A stretch of 64,000 nucleotides of DNA, taken from Sediminicoccus rosea. GTDB lineage: Bacteria > Pseudomonadota > Alphaproteobacteria > Acetobacterales > Acetobacteraceae. Shown one piece after another: positions 53,964 to 62,764 of this stretch. Positions within the stretch are counted from its first letter, which is position 1. Each line of letters opens with the position of its first letter. The stretch spans positions 3,745,001-3,809,000 of the forward strand of contig NZ_CP137852.1 of assembly GCF_033547095.1 (NCBI RefSeq). Direction: 5' to 3'. The notes beneath the pieces are model-generated. The model was not told the origin of the DNA and ran no database searches. It worked only from the letters and a program-made list of their open reading frames with translations. Both the position numbers and the translations under genes were made by a program.

Positions 53964-54952
53964 TCGGCAAGCGTGGCCTCATCGCGCTGGGCGGCGCCGC
54001 GGCGGCCAGCCTGGGCGCCGCCCTGCTGCTGCAACCCGAGGGCGAGGTGGAGGGGCGCATCAGCGAGGGCAGCCTGGCCTTCCCCGGCCTCGCCGCGCGC
54101 CTCGCCAATGCCCGGCGCATCGAGCTGCGGCGCGGCGCGCAGGGCACGACGCTGATCCGCGACGGCGACACCTGGCGCATCGCCGAAGCCCAGGGCTATC
54201 CCGCGCGCCCCGAGCGCGTGCGCGAAACGCTGGTCGGTCTGACGGAGCTGCGCCTCGTGGAAGAGCGCAGCGGCGACCCGGCGCAATGGCCGCGCCTCGG
54301 CGTGGAGGACCCCGCCGCACCCGGCACCACCGCCACCCTGCTGCGCGTCTTCGACGGTGAAGGGCGGCCATTGGCCGAGATGATCCTGGGCCGCCGCCGC
54401 ATGCGCACCCAGGGCAACCAGCCTGAGGCCATCTATGCCCGCCGCCCCGGCGAGAACCGCGCCTGGCTGGCCGAAGGGCGCCTCGGCGCCGATGCAGACC
54501 CCTCGCTCTGGCTCGACCGGGATCTCGCGAGCCTCGCCCCGGCGCGCCTCCGCCGCGTCGAGGTCACGCGCATCGGGCAGCCTCCGCTCGTGCTGGCGCG
54601 CGCGGGCGAGGTGGATGCGCCGCTCGACATCATCACCCCCGCCGACCCGCCGGTGGCCGATCGCATCGCGCTGGACGAGGTGGGCCGCGCCTTCGACGGC
54701 CTGACCTTCGTCGAGGTCCGCAAGGACGCCCCGGGCGAGGCTCTGGGCGAGGCGCGCTTCCACTATACCGATGATGTCACCATCACTGTCCGCCCCCACC
54801 GCGAGGGCGAGCTGTTCTGGGTGCGCCTCGGCGCGGAGGGCGGCGAGGAGGCGCGGCGGCTGAACGCCCGCTTCGAGGGCTGGGCCTTCCAGCTCGGCCT
54901 CTGGAAGGAGAAGGCGATGATCCCGCGCCTGGAAGACTTGGTGGTTTCTTGA
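53960..54952 (+). CDS. DUF4340 domain-containing protein
   Basis: A 330-residue protein with an N-terminal hydrophobic helix (LIALGGAAAASLGAALLL) and the DUF4340 domain. The GTTLIRDGDTWRIAEAQGYP segment and the ending FEGWAFQLGLWKEKAMIPRL are typical. It overlaps the GldG-type gene by four bases, and DUF4340 proteins commonly follow GldG genes, so it is probably a periplasmic part of the same exporter. Function unknown. Confidence 0.85.
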   Translation: MIGKRGLIALGGAAAASLGAALLLQPEGEVEGRISEGSLAFPGLAARLANARRIELRRGAQGTTLIRDGDTWRIAEAQGYPARPERVRETLVGLTELRLVEERSGDPAQWPRLGVEDPAAPGTTATLLRVFDGEGRPLAEMILGRRRMRTQGNQPEAIYARRPGENRAWLAEGRLGADADPSLWLDRDLASLAPARLRRVEVTRIGQPPLVLARAGEVDAPLDIITPADPPVADRIALDEVGRAFDGLTFVEVRKDAPGEALGEARFHYTDDVTITVRPHREGELFWVRLGAEGGEEARRLNARFEGWAFQLGLWKEKAMIPRLEDLVVS

Positions 54953-55001
54953 CCCCCGTCCGATCGCGGCACGCAGCGGCGCGTGAAACGGGCATGTACC
55001 G

Positions 55002-55442
55002 ATGACGCGCGAATATCCCGACCGGCCCTGGATCGGCATCGGCGTGATCGTCTTCCGCGGCGAGGAGGTGCTGCTGGTGCAGCGCGGCAAGCCGCCGCGC
55101 ATCGGCTCCTGGTCGCTCCCCGGCGGCGCGCAGCATGTGGGCGAAGGCGCGCAGGAAGCCGCGCGCCGCGAATTGCTGGAGGAGACGGGCGTGACCGTCG
55201 GCCCGCTGCTGCTTGCCGATGTGATCGATTCCGTGACCCGCGATGAGGCGGGCGCCGTGCGCTACCACTACACCATCGTGGACTACTGTGCCGAATGGGC
55301 GGAGGGCGAGGCACGGGCGGGCGATGATGTCAGCGCCGTCGCCTGGGCGCGGCCGGAAGAGCTGGCGAAATATGCCCTGACACGCGAAGCGGAGGCGGTG
55401 ATCGCGCTTTCGCGCAAGCGGCTTGCCGAGGCCCTGTCCTGA
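55002..55442 (+). CDS. Nudix hydrolase
   Basis: A 146-residue Nudix enzyme that cleaves a nucleoside diphosphate linked to X. The Nudix box is complete: GGAQHVGEGAQEAARRELLE followed by ETGV. The context WIGIGVIVFRGEEVLLVQRG and a short ending are like ADP-ribose pyrophosphatase or MutT-like proteins; the substrate is open. It starts at 55002; a nearby upstream ATG is stopped at once. It precedes the Bug gene on the same strand. Confidence 0.9.
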   Translation: MTREYPDRPWIGIGVIVFRGEEVLLVQRGKPPRIGSWSLPGGAQHVGEGAQEAARRELLEETGVTVGPLLLADVIDSVTRDEAGAVRYHYTIVDYCAEWAEGEARAGDDVSAVAWARPEELAKYALTREAEAVIALSRKRLAEALS

Positions 55443-55480
55443 GACGCAATCTCTTCCGGAAAACGCGGGAGACAACGTCC

Positions 55481-56464
55481 ATGACCCAAAGACGCAGCCT
55501 GATCCTCGGCGCCGCGGCCCTGCCGCTTGCCGCACCGGCCATCGCGCAGGGGCGCCCGCTGCGCATCATCGTCCCCTTCCCACCGGGCGGCGCGGTGGAC
55601 ATCCTGGGCCGTGTCCTGGCCGAGCGGCTGCCCGCAGCGCTCGGCACGCCCGTCGTCGTCGAGAACCGGGGCGGCGCGGGCGGCCTGATCGGTGCCGACG
55701 CCCTGGCCAAGGGCGACCGCGACGGAACGATGATCGGGCTGATCAGCGTCACCACGCTCTGCGCCTTCCCCTTCATGACCTCGCGCCTGCCCTTCAACCC
55801 GCGCACCGACCTGGCACCCGTCACGCAGATCACCGATGGCGCGCTGCTCTGCGTGGTGAATGCCGAGAAGGCGCGCCGCGAGGGCTGGAGCGATTTCCGC
55901 CGCCTCGTCACCTGGAGCCGGGCGAACCCCGAGCAGGTGAAGATGGGCAGCAGCGGCACCGGCACGACGAGCCACATCAACATCGAGGCGATCAACGCCG
56001 AGGCGGGCGCCAAGATCCTGCATGTGCCCTATCGCGGCGGCGGCCCCGCCATCACAGACCTGCTGGCCGGCACGATCGACATGATGTTCGACGTGATGCC
56101 CGCCCTGATGCCGCATGTGACGGCCGGGCGCTTCCTGCCGCTGGCGGTGAGTTCCGCCGCCCGCCTCTCCATCCTGCCCGATGTGCCGGGCATGGCCGAT
56201 TTCGCCGATCTCGGCCTCGGCCGGCATGACGTGGTGACGTGGAACGCCGTGATGGCGCCGGGCGGCACGCCGCCCGAGCACATCCAGCGACTGCACGCCG
56301 CCATCCGCGCCGTGGGCGCGCAGAGCGAGTTCGTGGAGCGGCTGAAACCGCTCGGCTACGGCACCGTGGTCAGCCCGACCCCGGCCGCGCTGACAGCGCT
56401 GATCGAGCGCGACACGCCCAATTGGCAGCGGCTGGTTCAGCTCTCCGGCGCGCGGCTCGAATAG
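55481..56464 (+). CDS. Bug/TctC-family substrate-binding protein
   Basis: A 327-residue periplasmic binding protein. Signal peptide MTQRRSLILGAAALPLAAPA, then RIIVPFPPGGAVDI and VVVENRGGAGGLIGAD. GGGAG precedes the ATG. The stop TAG is followed immediately by the GTG of the TorF-type porin gene, so binding protein, outer-membrane protein and a periplasmic phosphatase-like protein may be made together. Ligand unknown. Confidence 0.9.
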   Translation: MTQRRSLILGAAALPLAAPAIAQGRPLRIIVPFPPGGAVDILGRVLAERLPAALGTPVVVENRGGAGGLIGADALAKGDRDGTMIGLISVTTLCAFPFMTSRLPFNPRTDLAPVTQITDGALLCVVNAEKARREGWSDFRRLVTWSRANPEQVKMGSSGTGTTSHINIEAINAEAGAKILHVPYRGGGPAITDLLAGTIDMMFDVMPALMPHVTAGRFLPLAVSSAARLSILPDVPGMADFADLGLGRHDVVTWNAVMAPGGTPPEHIQRLHAAIRAVGAQSEFVERLKPLGYGTVVSPTPAALTALIERDTPNWQRLVQLSGARLE

Positions 56465-57226
56465 GTGCGGCGCGCGCTTGCTGGTCTGCTGCTGCTCGCT
56501 CTCGCGCTGCCGGCGCGTGCGCAGGTGGCGCTGGGCGAGAGCGGCTGGACCCTCAGCGGCACCGGCAGCTTCGGCAGCGACTATGTCTCGCGCGGCATTA
56601 GCCAGACCATGGGGCGCATGGCCTACCAGGCGAGCGCCGAGCTCGCGCATGAGAGTGGCGTCTATATCGGCGGCTTCATCGGCAATGTGCGCTTCGCCGG
56701 CACCGACGCCCGCGAGGAGATCGACCTCCTGGCCGGCTTCCGCTTCGCCTGGGGCGACACCAACTTCGATATCGGCGGCATCGGCACCTTCTACCCCAAC
56801 TATTCCGCCGGCCGCGCCAGCGACGCGGTGGATTACGGTGAGGCCTATCTCCGGGTGAACCGCGCCTTTGGACCGGTGAAGCTCATGGCCTCCATCAATG
56901 TCTCGCCCAACTACTTCGATGCGACGGGACTTGGCGTCTATGTCGAGGGCGGCGCGGATTGGGACACGGGCCTCTGGGGCCTCACGCTCGGTGCGCGGCT
57001 CGGCTACCAGTTCATCGAGAAGAACCCGCGCTACGGCACGCCGGACTACACCTGGTGGGGCCTGGCGCTGAGCCGGGATTTCGCGGTGGACGGCGTCGGC
57101 ACCTTCACCGCGAGCGTGAACTATTTCGACACCACCATCCCACGCACCCAATGCCTCAGCGGCCAGGGGGTGCAGCAGGATGTCTGCACGGCGCGGGTCA
57201 TCGCCACCCTCGCCTTCCGGTTTTGA
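56465..57226 (+). CDS. TorF-family putative outer-membrane porin
   Basis: A 253-residue predicted beta-barrel. Signal peptide RRALAGLLLLALALPARAQ. The TorF family start GTGSFGSDYVSRGISQTMGR is clear, with alternating aromatic and polar residues throughout, and the protein ends in an outer-membrane signal (ATLAFRF, final Phe). Translation begins at a GTG directly after the upstream Bug stop. Its 3' end overlaps the TTG start of the next gene. Confidence 0.85.
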   Translation: MRRALAGLLLLALALPARAQVALGESGWTLSGTGSFGSDYVSRGISQTMGRMAYQASAELAHESGVYIGGFIGNVRFAGTDAREEIDLLAGFRFAWGDTNFDIGGIGTFYPNYSAGRASDAVDYGEAYLRVNRAFGPVKLMASINVSPNYFDATGLGVYVEGGADWDTGLWGLTLGARLGYQFIEKNPRYGTPDYTWWGLALSRDFAVDGVGTFTASVNYFDTTIPRTQCLSGQGVQQDVCTARVIATLAFRF

Positions 57227-57849
57227 GCGCGCCGCGCCGCGCACTCCTGGGCCTTGCCCTCGCCGGTCCGGCGATGGCGCAGCGGATGGTGCCTGTCGAG
57301 GTGGAGAACTCTCCCCTGCTCGCGCGGCTGCGCGCGGGTGGCCTCGTCCTCTTCTTCCGCCATGCCGATACGGCGGGCGAGCCCTGCGACCGCAGCTACC
57401 GCGTCGGGGACCGGCCGGGCCAGCGCAACCTCTCGCCGCGCGGGCGGGAGCAAGCGCGGCGGATCGGCGCACGCTTCACGGAACTCGGCATCCCCGTGCA
57501 GTTTCCGGTGCAGGCGGGGCCCGTCTATCGCGCGCGCGATACGGCGGAGGAGGCTTGGGGCGCCGCGCGCGTGACCGTGACGGACAGCCTGCTGGCGGAT
57601 GACTATGCGGGCGCGCGGCTCGGCTGGGTGCTGGCCGAGCATCGCCGGCTGTTCCATGCACCGGTGCCACCCGGCGTGAACCGCGTGCTGGTAGGCCACC
57701 GCACGCCCGCCATCATGCTCTACGGCGACTCCGTGGCAGGCCGCGCCTTCCCCGAGGGCGCCGCACTGGTGGTCGAGCCCGGCGCCGCCTCGCCGCTCGC
57801 CATCCTGGAATTCGTGCCCCTGCCGGGGGGCGGCTTTCACGCCTGCTGA
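57223..57849 (+). CDS. histidine phosphatase family protein, exported
   Basis: A 208-residue protein starting at TTG 57223, overlapping the porin stop (TTGA). A short Tat- or Sec-like signal (RRALLGLALAGPAMA) precedes the domain. The phospho-His motif appears as VLFFRHADTAG (RHG variant), with a second His in VLVGHRTPAIMLYG. The order of motifs resembles small SixA/phosphoglycerate-mutase-like phosphatases. It is probably co-translated with the porin. Substrate unknown. Confidence 0.75.
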   Translation: MSAPRRALLGLALAGPAMAQRMVPVEVENSPLLARLRAGGLVLFFRHADTAGEPCDRSYRVGDRPGQRNLSPRGREQARRIGARFTELGIPVQFPVQAGPVYRARDTAEEAWGAARVTVTDSLLADDYAGARLGWVLAEHRRLFHAPVPPGVNRVLVGHRTPAIMLYGDSVAGRAFPEGAALVVEPGAASPLAILEFVPLPGGGFHAC

Positions 57850-57859
57850 GCGGCGCGTG

Positions 57860-58696
57860 TCAGACCGGCAGGTTGTCGATCAGCCGCACCTGGCCGAGCC
57901 AGGCGGCGCCCAGCACGCGGCCGGCTTCTTCGAGCCTCGTCATCTCGCCGAAATCACGCGCGCGGCGCAGCGCCACATAGTCCACCTGGCGGAAGCCGGC
58001 CTCGCGCAGCCGGGCCTCGGCCTCGCCGCAGGCCTCGGCCGCCGTGGCGCCTGCGCGCAGCCGCGCCGCGGCATGCTCCAGCGCCGCATGCAGCGCCGTG
58101 GCCTGCTGCCGGCCAGCCGCATCGAGATAGGCATTGCGCGAGGAGAGGGCGAGGCCATCCGGGGCGCGGATGGTGGGGACCGTCTCGATCTCCAGGGGCA
58201 AGGCAAGGTCGCGCGCGACCTGCCGCACCACCATCACCTGCTGCCAGTCCTTCTCGCCGAAGACGGCCACATCCGCCGCACAGAGGCCGAACAGCCGCGT
58301 GCAGACGAGCGCCACGCCGCCGAACATCTGAGGGCGGTGCGTGCCCTCGAGCCCCTCCGCCGGCCCGCGCATGGTGATGCTGGTGGCGAAACCCGGCGGA
58401 TAGACCGTGGGCACACCCGGGGCGAAGAGCAGGTCGCAGCCGGCCGCCTCCAGCTTGGCGATGTCACCCGCCTCGTCACGCGGATAGCGGCCGAGATCCT
58501 CATGCGGCGCGAATTGCGTCGGATTGACGAAGATGGTCGTGATGACGCGCGGGGCGAGTTGCCGCGCGCGCGCGACCAGGGCGAGGTGCCCGTCATGCAG
58601 ATAGCCCATGGTCGGCACCAGGGCGATGCGCTCGCCCTGGCTCTTCCAACCCTGGGTGGCGGCCCTCAGTTCGGCCGCATCCCGGATGATCCGCAT
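57860..58696 (-). CDS. panC: pantothenate synthetase
   Basis: ATP-dependent ligase that joins pantoate and beta-alanine, the last step of pantothenate synthesis. 278 residues. The VPTMGYLHDGHLALV nucleotide motif, the VFVNPTQFAPHEDLGRYPR region, GEKDWQQVMVVRQVARDL and SSRNAYLD are all present. The start at 58696 (MRIIRDAAEL) is four residues before the usual first strand; a longer frame to 58750 overlaps the upstream peptidase gene. It overlaps the M20 peptidase stop by one base. No panB is nearby. Confidence 0.94.
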   Translation of the reverse strand: MRIIRDAAELRAATQGWKSQGERIALVPTMGYLHDGHLALVARARQLAPRVITTIFVNPTQFAPHEDLGRYPRDEAGDIAKLEAAGCDLLFAPGVPTVYPPGFATSITMRGPAEGLEGTHRPQMFGGVALVCTRLFGLCAADVAVFGEKDWQQVMVVRQVARDLALPLEIETVPTIRAPDGLALSSRNAYLDAAGRQQATALHAALEHAAARLRAGATAAEACGEAEARLREAGFRQVDYVALRRARDFGEMTRLEEAGRVLGAAWLGQVRLIDNLPV

Positions 58697-60114
58697 CAGA
58701 CCGCCAGCGACATCCCGATCGGCGGCTTCGCGTCGGCCGGCAGCGGGCATACGTAGGGCCCGCCCGCGCGCGCCGCGTGGTCGGCCTTGGCGGCGGCGAT
58801 GATCTCGGGCTTCTGCAGCGCCTCGACCGCCGTGCTCGCCATCACCTTGGCCACATGCACCATGCCCTTGTGCGCATGCGGCAGCTTGCCCTGCGCCGTC
58901 GCCTGCCAGGAATGCAGCGGCGTGCCGATGGCGTGCGTCGCACCGCGCGCCTGCACCGTCGGCACCACCCAGGAGACGTCGCCCACATCGGTGCTGCCGA
59001 TCATCGGCGCGCGCTTGGAATCGAGCGGCACGATACTGCCCGCCAGCGGGTCGTCATTGCGCGGCATGCCCACCTTGCGGAAGGCGGCGGCGATGTCCTC
59101 CTCCGAGAGCGTCGCCTGGAACTCGGCCGCGCGCTTGCGGTCCTCGGCGTCGAAGGGTGGCGGGCCCAGGCGGTCCAGCGCATCCTGCATCAGGCGCTCC
59201 AGCGGCGTGTTGCCGAGCAGGTTGGAGACGGCCGAGATCACCTGCGTCTCCACGCGCGTATCCGTCATCAGGGCCGCGCCATCGGCGATCTTGCGCACGC
59301 GCGCCACCAGGCTGTTCAGCGCCTTCACATCCGCCGCGCGGATCAGGTAGCGCACCTTCGCCTTGGCCTGCACCACATTGGGGGCCACGCCACCGGCATC
59401 GAGATAGGCGTAGTGGATGCGGCTTTCCTGCGGGATGTGCTCGCGCAGGTAGTTCACGCCGACCGACATGAGCTCGACAGCATCCAGCGCGCTGCGTCCC
59501 AGATGCGGCGAGGCGGCGGCATGGCTCGCGCGGCCGTGGAAGGTGAAGTCGATACGGGTGTTGGCGAGCGAGAGCGGCTCGTTCACCGAGGCGAAGCTGC
59601 CGGGATGCCAGGAGATGGCGATGTCCACATCGTCGAACAGGCCGGCGCGGGCCATGAAGCCCTTGGCGGCGCCACCTTCCTCGGCCGGGCAGCCGTAATA
59701 GCGCACGCGGCCCTGGATGCCGTTGGCGGCCAGGTAGTCCTTCACCGCGGTGGCGGCGAGCAGCGAGGCCGCGCCCAGCAGGTTGTGGCCGCAGGCATGG
59801 CCATTGCCGTCACCCGGCACCGGGCGATGCTCGGCCACGCCCGCCTCGTTGGAGAGGCCGGGCAGCGCGTCGAACTCGCCCAGGATGGCGATGACCGGCC
59901 CGCCCTCGCCCGCCTCGCCCATCATGGCGGTCGGGATGCCGGCCAGCTGCTCCGTCACGCGGAAGCCCTCGGCCTGAAGGTAGGCGGTGTGTTCGGCGGC
60001 CGATTTGTGCTCGTTGTAGGCGAGCTCCGGCATGCCCCAGACGCGGTCGCTCAGCTCGATGGCGGGCCCGGCCTTCTCATCAACGAGGCGCCAGACGGGT
60101 TCGGTGTTCTGCAT
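58696..60114 (-). CDS. M20-family metallopeptidase (AbgB/HyuC-like amidohydrolase)
   Basis: A 472-residue di-metal hydrolase of the M20/M28 group. Metal-ligand motifs GHACGHNLLGAA and CPAEEGGAAKG, with the dimerisation insert between them, match aminobenzoyl-glutamate hydrolase subunit B (AbgB) and similar amidohydrolases. The ATG at 60114 is preferred; a TTG at 60120 overlaps the GST stop. It lies between the GST gene and panC on one strand. Natural substrate unknown. Confidence 0.88.
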   Translation of the reverse strand: MQNTEPVWRLVDEKAGPAIELSDRVWGMPELAYNEHKSAAEHTAYLQAEGFRVTEQLAGIPTAMMGEAGEGGPVIAILGEFDALPGLSNEAGVAEHRPVPGDGNGHACGHNLLGAASLLAATAVKDYLAANGIQGRVRYYGCPAEEGGAAKGFMARAGLFDDVDIAISWHPGSFASVNEPLSLANTRIDFTFHGRASHAAASPHLGRSALDAVELMSVGVNYLREHIPQESRIHYAYLDAGGVAPNVVQAKAKVRYLIRAADVKALNSLVARVRKIADGAALMTDTRVETQVISAVSNLLGNTPLERLMQDALDRLGPPPFDAEDRKRAAEFQATLSEEDIAAAFRKVGMPRNDDPLAGSIVPLDSKRAPMIGSTDVGDVSWVVPTVQARGATHAIGTPLHSWQATAQGKLPHAHKGMVHVAKVMASTAVEALQKPEIIAAAKADHAARAGGPYVCPLPADAKPPIGMSLAV

Positions 60115-60116
60115 GC

Positions 60117-60677
60117 TCAAATTCCGGAAACGGGTGGGATGGTCTCGGCGAAGGCGGGCCGGGCGATCATGTCCTCATACCACAGCGCGAGGGCCTGGCG
60201 CCCCTCGCGCCAGGCAAAGACGGTATGCCGCCGGTCGCAGTAGCCAAGCCCGCAGGCGAGGGCGACGGCTTCCACCGAATGGGGCGCGTGGGCCGGCAGG
60301 TCCAGCGCGTCCAGGATGCGGCCGGCGCGCATCCGCTCCAGCGCCTGGAAGGCCGGCGAGCGCTCCTGCGGCGGGCGGCGCAGATCACGGTTCCAGACCG
60401 CGATGCCATCGAGCAAGGCGAGCGCCTGGCCAAGCCGCGACAGCGCTGCGGGCTCACGCGGCAGCCAGCCGAGATGCGCCAGGATCAGCGGCGTCTCGCA
60501 GATCAGCGTGCCACCATCCAGCAGAGCCGGCACGCGCCCCGCCGGATTGTGCGCGAGCTGCGGCGCGGCCGGATCGCGCAGCGGGGTCTCCACCTCGGTC
60601 AGCGCCAGCCCGCGCTCCCGCGCCAGGATGCGGATGATGCGCGCGAAGGGGCTGCCCGGCGCGAAGTAGAGGATCAT
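60117..60677 (-). CDS. glutathione S-transferase family protein
   Basis: A 186-residue GST-fold protein. N-terminal thioredoxin domain ILYFAPGSPFARIIRILARE with the serine that activates glutathione, and NPAGRVPALLDGGTLICET containing the cis-Pro and Glu-Thr glutathione contacts. The all-alpha C-terminal domain is shorter than in most GSTs. It overlaps the cytochrome gene at its start by four bases (ATGA). Role unclear: detoxification or a glutathione-dependent step. Confidence 0.84.
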   Translation of the reverse strand: MILYFAPGSPFARIIRILARERGLALTEVETPLRDPAAPQLAHNPAGRVPALLDGGTLICETPLILAHLGWLPREPAALSRLGQALALLDGIAVWNRDLRRPPQERSPAFQALERMRAGRILDALDLPAHAPHSVEAVALACGLGYCDRRHTVFAWREGRQALALWYEDMIARPAFAETIPPVSGI

Positions 60678-60982
60678 CGGCCGAGCGAGAGGATATAGGC
60701 GACCACGGCGTCAAGATCGGTCCGGCTGAGCTGCCAGTTGGGCATGTTGGCATGCGGCGTCTGCAGGAAGACGCGCAGGCTCGATTCCGTCGTGGAGGCA
60801 CGGGCGGCGACGCTCGGGAAGCTTGGCGCGGCATCCGCGGCGGGCGGCGGCATGTCGCGCGAGACGACGTGGCAGGTGGCGCACCATTGCCGCGCGACGC
60901 GCAGGCCCTCGCCCGCCATGGGCTGCTGCTGGGCGCTGGCCGTGCCCGCGACGAGCGCGAGCGGCAGCAGGTATCTGAGCAT
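60674..60982 (-). CDS. small c-type cytochrome
   Basis: A 102-residue periplasmic mono-heme cytochrome c. Signal peptide of 17 residues (RYLLPLALVAGTASA). The heme motif CATCH spans Cys34, Cys37 and His38. The distal ligand is probably Met80 in HANMPNWQLS. It resembles isolated cytochrome c class I proteins. It overlaps the GST gene; an electron partner is not evident nearby. Confidence 0.9.
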   Translation of the reverse strand: MLRYLLPLALVAGTASAQQQPMAGEGLRVARQWCATCHVVSRDMPPPAADAAPSFPSVAARASTTESSLRVFLQTPHANMPNWQLSRTDLDAVVAYILSLGR

Positions 60983-61040
60983 GTCCGGATCCTCCGATCC
61001 CGCATGCTGGCCGCAACGCGAGCTCCCGGCAACGGAAGGT

Positions 61041-61508
61041 TCAGTCGAGCCGCAGCGCCGCCCGCCGCTCGGCCAGGCCCACCGGGTCGCTCACCGCGGC
61101 CAGGCGCGTCGCGGCGAGGCTCGCGAAGCGGTGCAGCAGGGCGCGGCGCCGCCCCGGCGCCAGCGGATGCGCGGGGGCGGGGCGCAGGGCCGCGGCCTCA
61201 TAGCCGTCGCAGACCAGCAGGCCGACATCGCCAGGCAGCAGGGCCTGCGGGAAGTCAAGGTCCACGGCGAAGTGCAGTTCATCGGAGAAGGCGCGGTAAT
61301 CCTGCCACTTGCCGTCGCTGAGAAAGTCCCGCGCGCAGGACTTCACCTCGATGATCACGAAGCCGCCATCGGGGCGCAGCGCCAGGATATCGGCCCGCCG
61401 GCCATCGGGCAGCGGCACCTCGGCCAGCGGTGACCAGGCGCAGGCCAGGCAGTAGCGCATGGCAGAGCGCGTCACGGCCTGCGTGCGCTGGGCCGCGTCA
61501 AGGCTCAC
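61041..61508 (-). CDS. mmcB: MmcB-family DNA repair protein
   Basis: A 155-residue PD-(D/E)xK-fold protein of the MmcB (DUF4422-like repair) family. Catalytic residues Asp40, Glu54 and Lys56 lie in [20 protein letters not shown]. MmcB was described in Caulobacter as a LexA-controlled putative endonuclease acting in translesion synthesis alongside DnaE2; its presence with the imuA-imuB-dnaE2 genes fits that. I see no GAAC-N7-GAAC box just before it. It overlaps the PCD gene by four bases. Confidence 0.85.
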   Translation of the reverse strand: MSLDAAQRTQAVTRSAMRYCLACAWSPLAEVPLPDGRRADILALRPDGGFVIIEVKSCARDFLSDGKWQDYRAFSDELHFAVDLDFPQALLPGDVGLLVCDGYEAAALRPAPAHPLAPGRRRALLHRFASLAATRLAAVSDPVGLAERRAALRLD

Positions 61509-61789
61509 AGCGCGTCAATGGCAAGGGCGAGGCGCAGATCCCGCGCCGAAAGCCCGCCCGCGTCATGGGTGGTGAGCGTGATCTCGACGCGGTTATAAAC
61601 GTTGGACCATTCCGGGTGGTGGTCCTGCGCCTCGGCGAGCAGGGCCACGCGGCTCATGAAGCCCCAGGCCGCGTTGAAGTCGCGGAAGCGGAATTCGCGC
61701 CGGATCGCGTCCCGCTCCGGCAGCACGCGCCATTCGGGCAGACGGGCCGGCAGTTCCGCCCGCGCCCCCGCATCCAGCCGCTCGACCAT
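61505..61789 (-). CDS. pterin-4a-carbinolamine dehydratase (PCD/PhhB)
   Basis: A 94-residue enzyme that dehydrates 4a-hydroxy-tetrahydropterin, or a related dehydratase. The diagnostic motif [20 protein letters not shown] contains the catalytic His pair and the Trp. The start at 61789 ([10 protein letters not shown]) is the normal beginning for the family. No phenylalanine hydroxylase is nearby, which is usual for orphan PCDs that may act on other pterins. It is coupled to mmcB and divergent from the small zincin. Confidence 0.9.
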   Translation of the reverse strand: MVERLDAGARAELPARLPEWRVLPERDAIRREFRFRDFNAAWGFMSRVALLAEAQDHHPEWSNVYNRVEITLTTHDAGGLSARDLRLALAIDAL

Positions 61790-61815
61790 CCGCCCCTCCC
61801 CTTTCCCTGCCCCGC

Positions 61816-62223
61816 ATGGCACAAGTCCCCATGCGCCCGACCACGCCCCCGAGCCTCGAAGACCTGCTGGAAATGGCCGAGGACGCCCTCGCCGCCATCC
61901 CCCAGCCGCTGCGCGACATGGTGCGCGGGACCGCCATCATCGTGGAAGAGGTCCCGGAGGATGAGGTGGTGGCCGAGCTCGGCCTTGAAAGCCCCTGGGA
62001 GCTGACGGGCCTCTATCGCGGCACGCCGCTCACCCACAAATCCACCCAGGACACGCCGGCCGAGCCCGACACCATCCTGCTCTACCGCGAGCCCATCCTG
62101 CTCGAATGGATCGAGACCGGCGAGGACCTGTTTCGCCTCGTCCGCAACGTGCTGCTGCACGAGGTCGGGCACCATTTCGGCCTCTCGGACGAGGATATCG
62201 AGCGGCTGGAGAACGAGGATTAG
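61816..62223 (+). CDS. small zinc metallopeptidase-like protein (DUF1025 / PF06262 family)
   Basis: A 135-residue minimal zincin. The [18 protein letters not shown] ending carries the zinc-binding HExxH and a downstream acidic helix. The N-terminal half ([18 protein letters not shown]) is typical. Two ATGs (61816 and 61831) are open; the first is given. No ribosome-binding site is clear. Peptidase activity in this family is presumed from the motif. Convergent with the MOSC gene, overlapping by four bases. Confidence 0.88.
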   Translation: MAQVPMRPTTPPSLEDLLEMAEDALAAIPQPLRDMVRGTAIIVEEVPEDEVVAELGLESPWELTGLYRGTPLTHKSTQDTPAEPDTILLYREPILLEWIETGEDLFRLVRNVLLHEVGHHFGLSDEDIERLENED

Positions 62224-62696
62224 AGGGGCGTGATCGCGTCGCCCGGGCGGATCACGCCGCCCTTGGTGATCATGCAGTTCAGCCCCGAGCGGTTGGTCAG
62301 CGGGCCAAACAGCGGCTTGCCCAGCAGCTTGTCGAGATAGACGCAGGGCACGTTCAGCCGGCCGCCGAACAGTTCCACCTCGCCCACGCGGAAGGCGCGG
62401 CCCACCAGATGGTTCAGCGGCACGCCGCGGGTCAGCAGGTTGCGGCGCGTCTCATGCGGCGGCAGCGTGATCTTGTGGTCGCGCTCGATGGCTTCCAGCG
62501 TCTCCACCTCGATCAGCGTCACCTGGCGCTCGGGCTGCGGCTTCTTGCTGTAGGTGCCGCGGCCGGTCGCATAGCGGTCGCCCTCGATGCCGACGCCGGC
62601 GATCAGCTTCGCCTCCGCCAACTCCTGCATGTCGGCCGCGGCCTGCTCGGTGATGTGGATGGCGAGCAGGCGGCCCGCCCAGGTGAATTCGCTCAA
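62220..62696 (-). CDS. MOSC domain-containing protein
   Basis: A 158-residue single MOSC domain (molybdenum-cofactor sulfurase C-terminal type), which binds pyridoxal or sulfur-carrying ligands and moves sulfur in cofactor or metabolite maturation. IAGVGIEGDRYATGRGTYSK and VGEVELFGGRLNVPCVYLDK, with the conserved Cys, identify it. It starts at TTG 62696, with GGAG seven bases upstream. An ATG start would need a frame extending into the Bug gene. Convergent with the small zincin. Confidence 0.86.
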   Translation of the reverse strand: MSEFTWAGRLLAIHITEQAAADMQELAEAKLIAGVGIEGDRYATGRGTYSKKPQPERQVTLIEVETLEAIERDHKITLPPHETRRNLLTRGVPLNHLVGRAFRVGEVELFGGRLNVPCVYLDKLLGKPLFGPLTNRSGLNCMITKGGVIRPGDAITPL

Positions 62697-62764
62697 GGAT
62701 CTTCTCCGATCAGGCAATGTTGGCGCGATGTGACCACGCTTCCGCGCGCGCGGCCATCCGCCGC

